This document shows, piece by piece, positions 1-5,606 of a DNA stretch of 8,842 nucleotides. The position numbers and the translations under genes were made by a program. Below the pieces are notes generated by a model that worked only from the letters and a program-made list of their open reading frames with translations, did not search any database and was not told the DNA's origin. Position 1 is the first letter of the stretch, and every line of letters starts with the position of its first letter. The DNA comes from Clostridiales bacterium (GTDB lineage: Bacteria > Bacillota > Clostridia > Oscillospirales > Oscillospiraceae): positions 1 to 8,842 of the forward strand of contig DQDL01000091.1 of the NCBI GenBank assembly GCA_003533405.1, read 5' to 3'.

Positions 1-31
1 AGGTCCCGCCTCACGCTAAATTATAGCCATC

Positions 32-68
32 AAAAACGCCTGCTTTGCGCTTGAGCCGCTCAGGGCGC
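32..68 (-). terminator. weak terminator-like hairpin after the leftmost gene
   Basis: On the minus strand an imperfect stem pairs GCGC at 65-68 with GCGC at 47-50, and TGAG with CTCA around a three-base loop. It contains the TGA stop at 60-62. A run of five T (32-36 on the complement) follows about ten bases later. The stem has an internal mismatch and the T run is detached, so this is only a tentative terminator. Confidence 0.28.
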
Positions 69-630
69 ATAAGAATCTATGTAGTCGAAAACTTTTTCCA
101 CATAGTCACGGCACTTTTCGCCCGGGGCGTACCAGAGATTAGACCACCCGAAGCCGAAGCCGTCCATTCTAGCCCTCGGCGCCTTGAATGTGCGTTTGTG
201 CTCCGGCAGCAGAACGCAATCCTCCTTCTGCGCACAGAGATTGTAAGCTCGCCCATTATAAGACGGTCTGTGCCGGTAAACGGTCGCATTCTTGTACCAG
301 CCGACGATGACGCTATGTCCGTCTTTGGGCTTTGCGCAGAACACGACCAGCACATTGCCAATGCTTTCTCTGTTCTTCGCCAGCGGGTCGATATTTTCGA
401 TGCGCATCTGATTGTACTCGTTCAAAAGCAGTCCTTCTTTATAGCCTTTCCTATGCTTAGTTTCCACGAAGCCTCTGCACTGCCCGTCGGCGCAAATTTC
501 AAAGTTGTGCTTTTCGAGTGCGTCACCCTCGTTCAAGACATAGGTGCCGCCGTTTTGAGGCTCGACCGTGTCAAGCTTGGTGTCGTAGTGCGGCAAAGTA
601 TGCGATGTTGCAGAATAAAACTCGTCTCAT
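60..630 (-). CDS. hypothetical protein with an apparent one-base frameshift at codon 12
   Basis: The body (TGA stop at 60-62) reads open from a TTG at 596, but that TTG has no ribosome site. A strong site (GGAGGAAA, 637-644) stands before an ATG at 630. From that ATG the reading MRRVLFCNIAY runs 11 codons, then leaves the body frame and meets TGA at 571-573. Skipping one T in the TTT at about 595-597 joins it to LPHYDTKLD and gives an unbroken protein of about 189 residues. From memory, clostridial homologues begin M-R/K-RVLFCNIA and contain the later motifs VIVGWYKNATVYR, CVLLPEHKRTF and a GFG-SN-WYA segment, all visible here. I know no function for the family, and some relatives carry extra C-terminal domains. 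It could be a recent pseudogene, a sequencing error or, less likely, a restart at the TTG. It lies about 100 bases downstream of the DUF2089 gene and may be co-transcribed with it. Confidence 0.72.
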
Positions 631-636
631 CGGTGG

Positions 637-644
637 TTTCCTCC
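637..644 (-). promoter_or_regulatory. ribosome-binding site that fixes the start at 630
   Basis: GGAGGAAA on the minus strand, with its GGAGG core (640-644) nine bases before the ATG at 628-630. This is the only good site near the 5' end of the gene. It shows that translation begins upstream of, and out of frame with, the long open body. Confidence 0.7.
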
Positions 645-732
645 TAATTCAGTAATTGTTATATTTAAAGAAAATGCAGCGGATAAAATTGATAACGAGC
701 GAAAGCAAAAATCGGATCACGGCTCATTCTCC

Positions 733-1458
733 TCACATATATTGTTCGCACAGCTCGACATAGCCCCAGCCGTTTTTGACGATGCCTGCCCACTCCATGA
801 TTGCGACCAGCGCAAAAGTGGGGTCAAAGCCGCTTTCGCCGGGCTTCTTGCCGAAGTAGTTTTTCAGTATCGCGCCTGCGACCGTTGTCTCCTCGCAGCC
901 CGGGTCGCCGAGCCTGCGGCGGCCGTAGCCCTTTTTCGCCTTGCCGCCCTGCGAGCGCAGCACATCGGCGATGACATCGAACACCGAGTATTCATAGTCC
1001 ATTATCTCGTCGCAGGCAAACATTTTTTCGTCCACGACACGGAGGAAATACTCCTTGCCCTTGTATGTGCGCACGGTCGTCGAGCCGCCGCAGTCTATGA
1101 GCCGAGCTTTTATCGCATCGGAGACCTTGCCGCTTTGCGGGTGCGTCTCCCATTTGCTCGTGTCGATGCTCTCGATGGGAGCTGGCGAGGGCTTCTCCTT
1201 AAGTTCTAGGGCGACAAGCAGCTCATCCAGCCTCTTTTTTGCGGTGGGGTAGCTTATCCCCGTTTCCGCCTGCAAAGCCTTGAGGTTGCCTTGATTTTTC
1301 AAAAACGACAGCAGAAAAGAGCTTTGCTCGTCCGATAGCCTGTCAAAAACGCTGATCTTAAAGTCCTTTTTGATCTCCAGTCCGCACTCGGTGCAGCGCA
1401 GCATGGAGACGCAAAGCTCTTCGCCGCAGGCCGGACATTTTGAAATAATTCCGTTCAT
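733..1458 (-). CDS. DUF2089 family zinc-ribbon/HTH protein
   Basis: A 241-residue protein, probably a cytoplasmic DNA-binding regulator. The N-terminus carries a C4 zinc ribbon (CPAC at 8-11 and CTEC at 22-25). A helix-turn-helix-like segment follows at about 44-85 (LSDEQSSFLLSFLKNQGNLKALQAETGISYPTAKKRL region), which is the recognised DUF2089 core. After a Pro/Ser-rich linker, a C-terminal part (about 105-241) includes a GYGRRRLGDP basic stretch, YFGKKPGESGFDP and EWAGI. I recall this part from longer clostridial DUF2089 proteins but cannot assign it a function. I chose the second ATG (1458) because GGAGGG at 1465-1470 abuts the first ATG (1464) and sits seven bases before the second. The promoter directly upstream is overlaid by an inverted repeat, which suggests autoregulation. 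The divergent neighbour is a DUF2691 gene. Confidence 0.85.
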   Translation of the reverse strand: MNGIISKCPACGEELCVSMLRCTECGLEIKKDFKISVFDRLSDEQSSFLLSFLKNQGNLKALQAETGISYPTAKKRLDELLVALELKEKPSPAPIESIDTSKWETHPQSGKVSDAIKARLIDCGGSTTVRTYKGKEYFLRVVDEKMFACDEIMDYEYSVFDVIADVLRSQGGKAKKGYGRRRLGDPGCEETTVAGAILKNYFGKKPGESGFDPTFALVAIMEWAGIVKNGWGYVELCEQYM

Positions 1459-1477
1459 GATCATCCCTCCTACGGCT

Positions 1478-1507
1478 AATATACACTAACTATACTCAAT
1501 TTGTCAA
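1478..1507 (-). promoter_or_regulatory. sigma-A promoter of the DUF2089 gene
   Basis: On the minus strand, a perfect -35 TTGACA (1502-1507), an 18-base spacer and -10 TATATT (1478-1483). Transcription would start near 1471, almost at the Shine-Dalgarno GGAGGG (1465-1470), so the leader would be only about 13 bases. Confidence 0.7.
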
Positions 1508-1514
1508 TAGTTAG
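1486..1514. promoter_or_regulatory. inverted repeat, likely operator over both divergent promoters
   Basis: Perfect 8-bp arms, CTAACTAT (1486-1493) and ATAGTTAG (1507-1514), are separated by 13 bases. The repeat covers the -35 and most of the spacer of the leftward promoter and the -35 of the rightward one. A protein bound here would block both directions. The DUF2089 product is the nearest candidate, but that is inference. Confidence 0.55.
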
Positions 1515-1530
1515 ATTAAATATATTTAAT
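1501..1530 (+). promoter_or_regulatory. putative rightward promoter of the DUF2691 operon
   Basis: TTGTCA (1501-1506, five of six consensus bases), an 18-base spacer and TTTAAT (1525-1530, five of six). Its -35 occupies nearly the same bases as the opposing leftward TTGACA. A start near 1537 would place the 1566-1595 hairpin in the leader. Confidence 0.45.
1515..1530. repeat. 16-bp perfect AT palindrome
   Basis: ATTAAATATATTTAAT is its own reverse complement. With one skipped base it extends into TTAG (1511-1514) and CTAA (1532-1535). It abuts the operator-like repeat and overlaps the putative rightward -10, so it may be a second regulator site or simply an easily melted segment. Confidence 0.5.
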
Positions 1531-1565
1531 ACTAATTGCCAAAGACTATATGACAACTCTGAATC

Positions 1566-1595
1566 AAAAGAGCAGTCCGAGAGGGCTGCTCTTTT
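1566..1595. terminator. terminator-like hairpin in the divergent region (possible attenuator)
   Basis: A 13-bp stem runs from AAAAG plus AGCAGTCC (1566-1578) to GGGCTGCT plus CTTTT (1583-1595), with one T.G pair and a GAGA tetraloop. The arms end in A4 and T4, so it could work in either direction. It does not follow any gene: both neighbours are transcribed away from it. In the rightward direction it lies in the leader, between the putative promoter and the ATG at 1657, where it could act as an attenuator. Confidence 0.65.
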
Positions 1596-1656
1596 AATAT
1601 TTGCTTGCAATCAATGTCGAAAATTGGTGTGATGTAGGTGAAACGGAGGTGCAAGT

Positions 1657-2094
1657 ATGATAAGAGGCGTGGAATTTTTAGTTCCGCAGACCGCCCCGGA
1701 TATTCTGCATCAGGTACTCGACTGCATTGATGTGAAAAGCTTCGACTGGGAAGTGAGCGAACGGGACATCGACACATGGGGGTATTTCTACGACAAGCTC
1801 CGCTACAGCGGCGAGGAATTTGCCGAAAAGATTAAAGAGCCGCACTGCATCATCGCAAGCAAAATCATGGCGTACCCCGTCGGCGAGACGGAGGACGAGC
1901 CCATGTACTACGAGAATTTTCTGCGCAGCAAATGCCGCCTAGTGCTCATCATGTACGACTGCCAGTATACGGAGATCTACTGTAAGGACGAAGAAATGTC
2001 GAAGCTGTTTTTTGACAACGCCGTGCGGCGTGGCTTCGACGAAGTTATCTACAAAACCGACGAGAACGACGGCCGAACGGCATTGCGAACTTGA
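1657..2094 (+). CDS. DUF2691 family protein
   Basis: A 145-residue protein recognised by family memory. It has the opening M-x-RG-x-F-x-x-P (MIRGVEFLVP) and the C-terminal signature IYCKDEE, then NA-x-x-x-GF-x-x-V-x-Y-x-TDEND-x-RT-x-L. The length is close to usual for DUF2691. No biochemical role is known to me. It has no signal peptide or membrane segment, so it is presumably cytoplasmic. The ATG at 1657 has a good ribosome site (GGAGGT, five to six bases upstream of the start). The stop at 2092-2094 is 12 bases from the next ATG, with that gene's GGAGGGG site in the gap, so the two genes are one operon. Expression may be set by the divergent operator region and the leader hairpin upstream. 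Confidence 0.82.
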   Translation: MIRGVEFLVPQTAPDILHQVLDCIDVKSFDWEVSERDIDTWGYFYDKLRYSGEEFAEKIKEPHCIIASKIMAYPVGETEDEPMYYENFLRSKCRLVLIMYDCQYTEIYCKDEEMSKLFFDNAVRRGFDEVIYKTDENDGRTALRT

Positions 2095-2106
2095 TTGGAG
2101 GGGCTT

Positions 2107-2679
2107 ATGGCGAAAAAGAGAGCGTTGATAATTTCGGTGGCGGCGGCTATTGCGCTTGTCGTGGCCGTGCTGGTGCTTACCCGAAACGACCCGCCGTTCG
2201 GAGAGGCTTCATCGGACGATGCGGGCGAGTATATGCAGGTCAATCTGTTCGTTGAAAAAACGCTGGCCGAGGAATTTGCGCCCGTACTGCCGCAGCAGAT
2301 ACCCGCAAACGCCACGGCGGAGCGCTATACCTACCGCTACAGCAGCGGAATTGACACGGCGTTTTTCTTTGACCTTGTGCTCCGCTTTGACGGCGACGAT
2401 GCGTTTTCGCAGGAGTACGACCGCTTAAAAAGTCTCGGAGCGGCGGAAACTCTGCAAATCGACGAGGTCGAATATCTGCTTTTTGCCTGCGACAGCAAAA
2501 GCGTGTCAAGCTATTTTGACGATGAAATTTACGATGGCCTTATCCTGCCGTTCAACATCGCAGCGGTCGACCCGGAAAACCGCACGATAGAATACCTGAC
2601 CGCCCGTGTCCAAGACGGCGGCGCCCGCTATGACCGGCTGACCGAACTTTTGATGCTATTTGAAAGCGTGGATAATTAA
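2107..2679 (+). CDS. membrane-anchored protein of unknown function
   Basis: A 190-residue protein I do not recognise. After MAKKR, a single hydrophobic segment at about residues 6-24 (ALIISVAAAIALVVAVLVL) acts as an uncleaved anchor or signal. There is no lipobox cysteine. The rest is an acidic, probably extracytoplasmic domain with alternating aromatic and acidic residues (ERYTYRYSSG, FFFDLVLRFDGDDAF, EVEYLLFACDS, YFDDEIYDGLILPF). I chose the ATG at 2107 because GGAGGGG (2097-2103) precedes it. The in-frame TTG at 2095 would overlap that site. It is the second gene of the DUF2691 operon and is followed immediately by a bidirectional terminator whose stem begins within the stop codon. Confidence 0.75.
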   Translation: MAKKRALIISVAAAIALVVAVLVLTRNDPPFGEASSDDAGEYMQVNLFVEKTLAEEFAPVLPQQIPANATAERYTYRYSSGIDTAFFFDLVLRFDGDDAFSQEYDRLKSLGAAETLQIDEVEYLLFACDSKSVSSYFDDEIYDGLILPFNIAAVDPENRTIEYLTARVQDGGARYDRLTELLMLFESVDN

Positions 2680-2709
2680 AAAGCTCGCCCTAAAAAGGGC
2701 GAGCTTTTT
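2678..2709. terminator. bidirectional terminator between convergent genes
   Basis: A perfect 14-bp stem pairs AAAAAGCTCGCCCT (2678-2691) with AGGGCGAGCTTTTT (2696-2709) around an AAAA loop. The T5 tract is present in both directions. It sits between the rightward gene ending at 2679 and the leftward gene ending at 2715. Confidence 0.93.
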
Positions 2710-2714
2710 GCTTC

Positions 2715-2999
2715 TTATTTCTTTTTCCGCCGTTCCGACCAGCGTTTTATCGCCAGTGTGATGGCGATGCAGATCGGGAAAAAGGGCGTGAACGGTCCCG
2801 CCCAGAAAACGAGGCACGCCGACGCCATGACCGATGCCCATGTCCAGCCGAATATCGCCGAAAGCAGGTACCCGACCCACACCGGCGAGTAGACCACCGC
2901 TATCACGCCGAGCAGCAGCAAAAATGTTTTTACATCCTTGCACTCGCCCCACACCCAGCGGCAGAAATTTATGACTTTTTCTTTGATTTTATTGAACAT
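2715..2999 (-). CDS. small conserved membrane protein
   Basis: A 94-residue protein with an amphipathic, Trp-rich N-terminus (CRWVWGECKD) and hydrophobic segments at about 25-48 and 52-85. The motifs VYSPVWVGYLL and FWAGPFTPFFP-CIAITLAIK are followed by a strongly basic tail (RWSERRKKK), which suggests a cytoplasmic C-terminus. From memory, similar small proteins with the same AGPFTPFFP motif are common in Clostridia. No function is known to me. The ATG at 2999 is the natural start, but I see no convincing Shine-Dalgarno site, only AGGG at a long distance. A plausible promoter lies at 3042-3071. It is convergent with the upstream operon and shares its terminator. Confidence 0.78.
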   Translation of the reverse strand: MFNKIKEKVINFCRWVWGECKDVKTFLLLLGVIAVVYSPVWVGYLLSAIFGWTWASVMASACLVFWAGPFTPFFPICIAITLAIKRWSERRKKK

Positions 3000-3041
3000 T
3001 TTTATAGTAGATACCCTATGGCCTCACGCTTTGCTGACTAT

Positions 3042-3071
3042 ATAATAGGCATGCCTCGATGTGGAATTCAA
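3042..3071 (-). promoter_or_regulatory. putative promoter of the small membrane protein gene
   Basis: On the minus strand, TTGAAT (3066-3071), an 18-base spacer and TATTAT (3042-3047), about 40 bases upstream of the ATG at 2999. Confidence 0.5.
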
Positions 3072-3074
3072 CAC

Positions 3075-3114
3075 AAATGTGTAAACTTTCTGCCGCCCGA
3101 GTGTTTTTACATTT
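3075..3114. repeat. 12-bp inverted repeat in the divergent thioesterase region
   Basis: AAATGTGTAAAC (3075-3086) and GTTTTTACATTT (3103-3114) pair over 12 positions with one mismatch and one G.T pair, around a 16-base loop. It lies between the divergent promoters of the small membrane protein and the thioesterase, so an operator is possible. It does not match a fatty-acid regulator site that I recognise. Confidence 0.35.
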
Positions 3115-3177
3115 ACTCCATCTTGCACAAATCGGCAGCATTTTAATCAAGTGTTCATTTATTTGCTGCGGCGGCCG

Positions 3178-3186
3178 TGGTATAAT
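3178..3186 (+). promoter_or_regulatory. extended -10 promoter of the thioesterase gene
   Basis: TGG followed by a perfect TATAAT (3181-3186), which is the TGn extended -10 form. The -35 is poor (TTTATT at 3158-3163, 17-base spacer). The likely start is near 3193, giving a leader of about 30 bases before the ATG at 3224. Confidence 0.65.
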
Positions 3187-3223
3187 TCACCCGAGAAATT
3201 ATCCTTTTCGGGAGGTTTTAACC

Positions 3224-3964
3224 ATGAGCAGTACGCCGAAGTTTTCCTTTGACACGACCGTCACGCCCGACCTGTGCGGCAAAGAGCCGGTCATGAATCC
3301 GACCGCCGCCTTCACCCTGTTCCAGAACGCCGCCGGCCTGCACGCCGAGGAGATCGGCAACGGCACCGCCGCTCTCGCCGAGCGCAACAAGTATTGGGTC
3401 GCAACGCACACGAGGATTGATTTTCACGGGCACGCTCAGCTCATGGAGAAGATCACCGTCTCCACCTGGCCGGTCTGGCGCAAGCCCAACGCCGTGCGCG
3501 GCTACCGCGGCTACGACATCAAAAGCGGCGATAAGCTCGTCGCCGAGGGCGTGACCGAATGGGTAGTGCTCGACCGAGACGCTGGCTTCGTGCGCTTTTC
3601 CGGCTTCGGCTTCCCCGAGGATTTTGAGTTTTACAATGAGCTTCCCTTCGGCGGCAAGCTCACCCACTATCACGACGAGTTTTCCGACGCCGACGAGGTC
3701 TACACCTTTACCGTGCGCACCTCAAGCATCGACATCGGCCGCCACATGAACAATGTCGCCTATGTCCGTGCGTTTTTGGACTGCTTCACCGCCGACGAGG
3801 TGGCGCAGCTGCCCATCGGCACGATGGAGGTGCGGTACATCACCGCCTGCATGGAGGGCGAGGAGCTTCGCATCTGCAAGAAAGCCATCGACGGCGGCTG
3901 GCTTCTCGGCGCACGCCGTTCCGACGGCAAATGCGCCGCCGTTGCAAGCGTCCTGCTCAAGTGA
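3224..3964 (+). CDS. acyl-ACP thioesterase (FatA/FatB-like, bacterial)
   Basis: A 246-residue double hot-dog protein of the Acyl-ACP_TE family, predicted to hydrolyse acyl-acyl carrier protein to free fatty acid in the cytoplasm. The first hot dog (about 5-140) shows NPTAAFTLFQNAAGLHAEEIGNG, KYWVATHTRIDF and the strand pair ITVSTWPVW / TEWVVLDRDAG. The second (about 155-246) carries the active-site motif SIDIGRHMNNVAYV, with Asp170, His174 and Asn176/177, as in plant FatA/FatB. A Cys209 in EVRYITACMEG lies where the plant enzymes have a Cys. I chose the ATG at 3224 because GGGAGG (3210-3215) precedes it. Open frame continues upstream to 3059, but that stretch contains the promoter. The gene is monocistronic, with its own promoter and terminator and no other lipid gene nearby. 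Chain-length preference cannot be read from the sequence. Confidence 0.92.
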   Translation: MSSTPKFSFDTTVTPDLCGKEPVMNPTAAFTLFQNAAGLHAEEIGNGTAALAERNKYWVATHTRIDFHGHAQLMEKITVSTWPVWRKPNAVRGYRGYDIKSGDKLVAEGVTEWVVLDRDAGFVRFSGFGFPEDFEFYNELPFGGKLTHYHDEFSDADEVYTFTVRTSSIDIGRHMNNVAYVRAFLDCFTADEVAQLPIGTMEVRYITACMEGEELRICKKAIDGGWLLGARRSDGKCAAVASVLLK

Positions 3965-4025
3965 GCGGCACGGGGCATAAATCGCAATCGCTCGTCATCT
4001 ACTTTATTGTATTTATCCACCCAAC

Positions 4026-4056
4026 GCAGACAGGCTTCCCGCCTGTCTGCTTTTTT
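4026..4056 (+). terminator. rho-independent terminator of the thioesterase gene
   Basis: A perfect 10-bp stem, GCAGACAGGC (4026-4035) with GCCTGTCTGC (4041-4050), has a TTCCC loop and is followed by six T. It lies about 60 bases after the stop codon. Confidence 0.93.
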
Positions 4057-4057
4057 A

Positions 4058-4086
4058 TTGACGGCTGCGGCAGATGATGGTAAATT
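4058..4086 (+). promoter_or_regulatory. putative promoter of the small membrane protein gene at 4114
   Basis: TTGACG (4058-4063), a 17-base spacer and TAAATT (4081-4086), beginning directly after the preceding terminator. The predicted transcription start near 4093 leaves the GTG at 4114 as the first reasonable start codon. Confidence 0.5.
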
Positions 4087-4113
4087 AGTGGTAAGAACAT
4101 TTCTGCTAAGGTC

Positions 4114-4485
4114 GTGCTCATTGCCGCCGGTGTTGTTCAGGCGTTTGTGCTGTTTTTGGCGCTTGATTTTGCGACCTCCGTCTACGCCGACGGAGCAGTC
4201 TATTTAAGCATCGCAATTGCGGCGATCGCCGGGTTGGCGCTGCCGTTTCTCTTCGGCGCACTAAGTTACAAAAAATCCGAGGATCCTCTGCGTGTGCTGA
4301 TAAATATACTTGAGCCCAAGACCGGCGTTATCAAAGAAGTGCTGGCCGAGCTCGGGGAAACTCCCGCGCTTAGCATCTATACTGAGTCAAAATGGTTTGA
4401 ACGCCCCGTACTGGAGCTGCCGCCGGATGTGGTCAAATTCTTTGCGCAATTTGACACGGAGATAATTCTTGATATCAACTATTGA
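4114..4485 (+). CDS. small two-segment membrane protein, start uncertain
   Basis: A protein of about 123 residues, not recognised. Two hydrophobic segments (about 2-24, VVQAFVLFLALDFATSV region, and 28-50, VYLSIAIAAIAGLALPFLFGAL) are followed by a soluble tail rich in Leu and Glu (LINILEPKTGVIKEVLAELGE, VLELPPDVVKFFAQFD). The start is doubtful. The GTG at 4114 has only AAGG too close upstream, and the frame is open back to 4084 without an ATG. A rare ATT start or a damaged 5' end is possible, although a promoter at 4058-4086 favours a start near here. The stop TGA (4483-4485) lies inside an 8-bp inverted repeat. The XRE regulator begins about 130 bases downstream. Confidence 0.55.
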   Translation: MLIAAGVVQAFVLFLALDFATSVYADGAVYLSIAIAAIAGLALPFLFGALSYKKSEDPLRVLINILEPKTGVIKEVLAELGETPALSIYTESKWFERPVLELPPDVVKFFAQFDTEIILDINY

Positions 4486-4507
4486 TATCCATGGACTTGT
4501 CAGTCCA
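4471..4507 (+). repeat. two adjacent short hairpins at the end of the small membrane protein gene
   Basis: GATATCAA (4471-4478) and TTGATATC (4482-4489) form a perfect 8-bp hairpin with a CTA loop around the stop codon. TGGACT (4492-4497) and AGTCCA (4502-4507) follow with a TGTC loop. No T run follows, so they are not a standard terminator. They could be an RNA-stability structure or an operator for the next gene. Confidence 0.4.
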
Positions 4508-4600
4508 AAAAGCCTTGATGCGCCGGACGGTTGCGGGTTTGTTAGTGACAGTTGCTTGCCGATGAGCGGCGAGTGTGGTAGCGTGGAGGCATCAAAGCAA

Positions 4601-4616
4601 AGGAGCGTGAAACGCT
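4601..4616 (+). promoter_or_regulatory. ribosome site with a hairpin in the spacer before the GTG start
   Basis: AGGAG (4601-4605) is 11 bases from the GTG at 4617. The spacer folds as AGCGT (4604-4608), loop GAA, ACGCT (4612-4616), so the stem takes in the last two bases of the ribosome site and ends directly before the start codon. This may tune translation. A 5-bp stem could also be chance. Confidence 0.4.
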
Positions 4617-5060
4617 GTGTTCAGTGAAAATTTGAAAACACTAAGAAAACAAAAGGGCTTCTCGCAGGAGGAGCTGGCAGCCCGTCTTCATGTGGTCAGG
4701 CAGACCGTGTCCAAGTGGGAAAAGGGGCAGTCCGTGCCAGATGCGGGGACGCTTATTCGGCTCGCCGAGATACTCGAGGTGTCGGTCAGCGAGCTGCTGG
4801 GCGAGAAAATCGAAAACGAGCAGGCAGCGAGCGATGTCGCCGAGCAGCTTGCCAGAATTAACGAGCAGCTTGCGATAAAAAATCGTCGGGCAAGGCGAAT
4901 TTGGAAAGCCATCGGGATAATTCTTGCTGTCATCGTGCTTGTCAATATAATAGGTATAGTCCTTTTCACCGTCTTTCCGTCGAGCGGCGGTAATATAGAC
5001 ATACACGAGGTGTCGGAGCAGCTAATTGAAAAGGCATCTTTTCATAGCTATCAGCTATAA
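4617..5060 (+). CDS. XRE-family regulator with C-terminal membrane segment
   Basis: A 147-residue protein. The N-terminal HTH_3/Cro-C1 domain spans about 5-62 (LKTLRKQKGFSQEELAARL, VVRQTVSKWEKGQSVPDAGTLIRLAEIL, SVSELLG) and is a typical Firmicutes operator-binding domain. A Glu/Gln-rich helical linker (63-90) leads to a basic stop (KNRRARRIWK) and one membrane segment at about 97-120. About 27 outer residues end in SYQL. The topology puts the HTH in the cytoplasm and the tail outside, so it is a membrane-tethered regulator that may sense something at the membrane. The start is GTG, with AGGAG 11 bases upstream. The next gene follows after 49 bases with a strong ribosome site, so the two are probably co-transcribed. 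The target is unknown and autoregulation is plausible. No confident promoter was seen at 4486-4600. Confidence 0.86.
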   Translation: MFSENLKTLRKQKGFSQEELAARLHVVRQTVSKWEKGQSVPDAGTLIRLAEILEVSVSELLGEKIENEQAASDVAEQLARINEQLAIKNRRARRIWKAIGIILAVIVLVNIIGIVLFTVFPSSGGNIDIHEVSEQLIEKASFHSYQL

Positions 5061-5109
5061 TTCGACGCCTATCATAGTTATTATGTCGAGTTCGGCATAG
5101 GAGGAGAAA

Positions 5110-5463
5110 ATGAGGATCATTAAGAAATGGGTCGGGCACAAGCCGGAGTGCGCCGGTGATATGTGGCTGCTGGAGGTCACACAGGCGGAAATGTTCGAGC
5201 AGATGTACCCGCTTTTGGGGCAGCTTGCGCTGCACGCAACGAGCGGCCGTGATGTCGATTACCGCCTGTATCTGGTGTGTGAGGATGGGCGCAGGATTTT
5301 ACCCATCGACAAGCCGAGCGTCATGCGCAGCGCTTACAACGGCGGCGTCAGCCCCCTCTGCGACTGCGATATCAAGGAATACACAAGCATCGCCGACCTT
5401 GTCGATACCGCAAACCTCCTCCCTGCCGTCGAAGCAAGCGAGTATCTTTTCAATTTACATTAG
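5110..5463 (+). CDS. hypothetical protein, 117 residues
   Basis: I do not recognise this family. It is a soluble protein of mixed alpha/beta character with no signal peptide or membrane segment. Visible features are an aromatic and acidic first half (MWLLEVTQAEMFEQMYPLLGQL), a strand-like stretch YRLYLVCEDGRRILPI, a Cys pair in SPLCDCDIKEY and a short C-terminal helix. The ATG at 5110 is well supported by GGAGG (5100-5104). The 49-base gap from the XRE gene contains a 6-bp inverted repeat overlapping that gene's stop (ATAGCT/AGCTAT, 5044-5058) and a TATAAT (5056-5061) without a good -35. Separate transcription is therefore possible but unproven. It may work with the membrane-tethered regulator upstream, which is inference from position only. 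Confidence 0.7.
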   Translation: MRIIKKWVGHKPECAGDMWLLEVTQAEMFEQMYPLLGQLALHATSGRDVDYRLYLVCEDGRRILPIDKPSVMRSAYNGGVSPLCDCDIKEYTSIADLVDTANLLPAVEASEYLFNLH

Positions 5464-5561
5464 GGCTTTAATCAGTCGTTTATTCCAATGCCCGAGCGGC
5501 AGACTACGCATTTAAGCTTTGCTTGCGAAATTACCTCCGGCGTGGTTGAGTCCTTATACAC

Positions 5562-5597
5562 AAATAGTCTGCTCATCGTTTGATGAGCAGACTATTT
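5562..5597. terminator. 16-bp perfect hairpin, probable bidirectional terminator
   Basis: AAATAGTCTGCTCATC (5562-5577) pairs perfectly with 5582-5597 around a GTTT loop. It lies between the rightward gene ending at 5463 and the leftward YeiH gene ending at 5645. The T tails are short (T3 within the stem), so termination may be only partial. Confidence 0.65.
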
Positions 5598-5606
5598 CAT
5601 GCGTAA

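Noticed and set aside
20..25. TATAAT on the minus strand at the left edge
   Set aside because: There is no -35 element at a suitable distance, and the downstream sequence is outside the window.
45..647. 200-residue open frame on the plus strand
   Set aside because: Antisense to the frameshifted hypothetical gene, which has the family motifs and a strong ribosome site. The plus-strand translation resembles no family.
665..727. Possible 20-residue leader peptide on the minus strand (ATG at 727)
   Set aside because: The GAGGAG before it is only one base from the ATG, too close to work, and the peptide shows no attenuation-like codon runs.
742..1209. 155-residue open frame on the plus strand
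   Set aside because: It is antisense to the DUF2089 gene, has no ribosome site and has Ala/Val/Arg-rich shadow composition.
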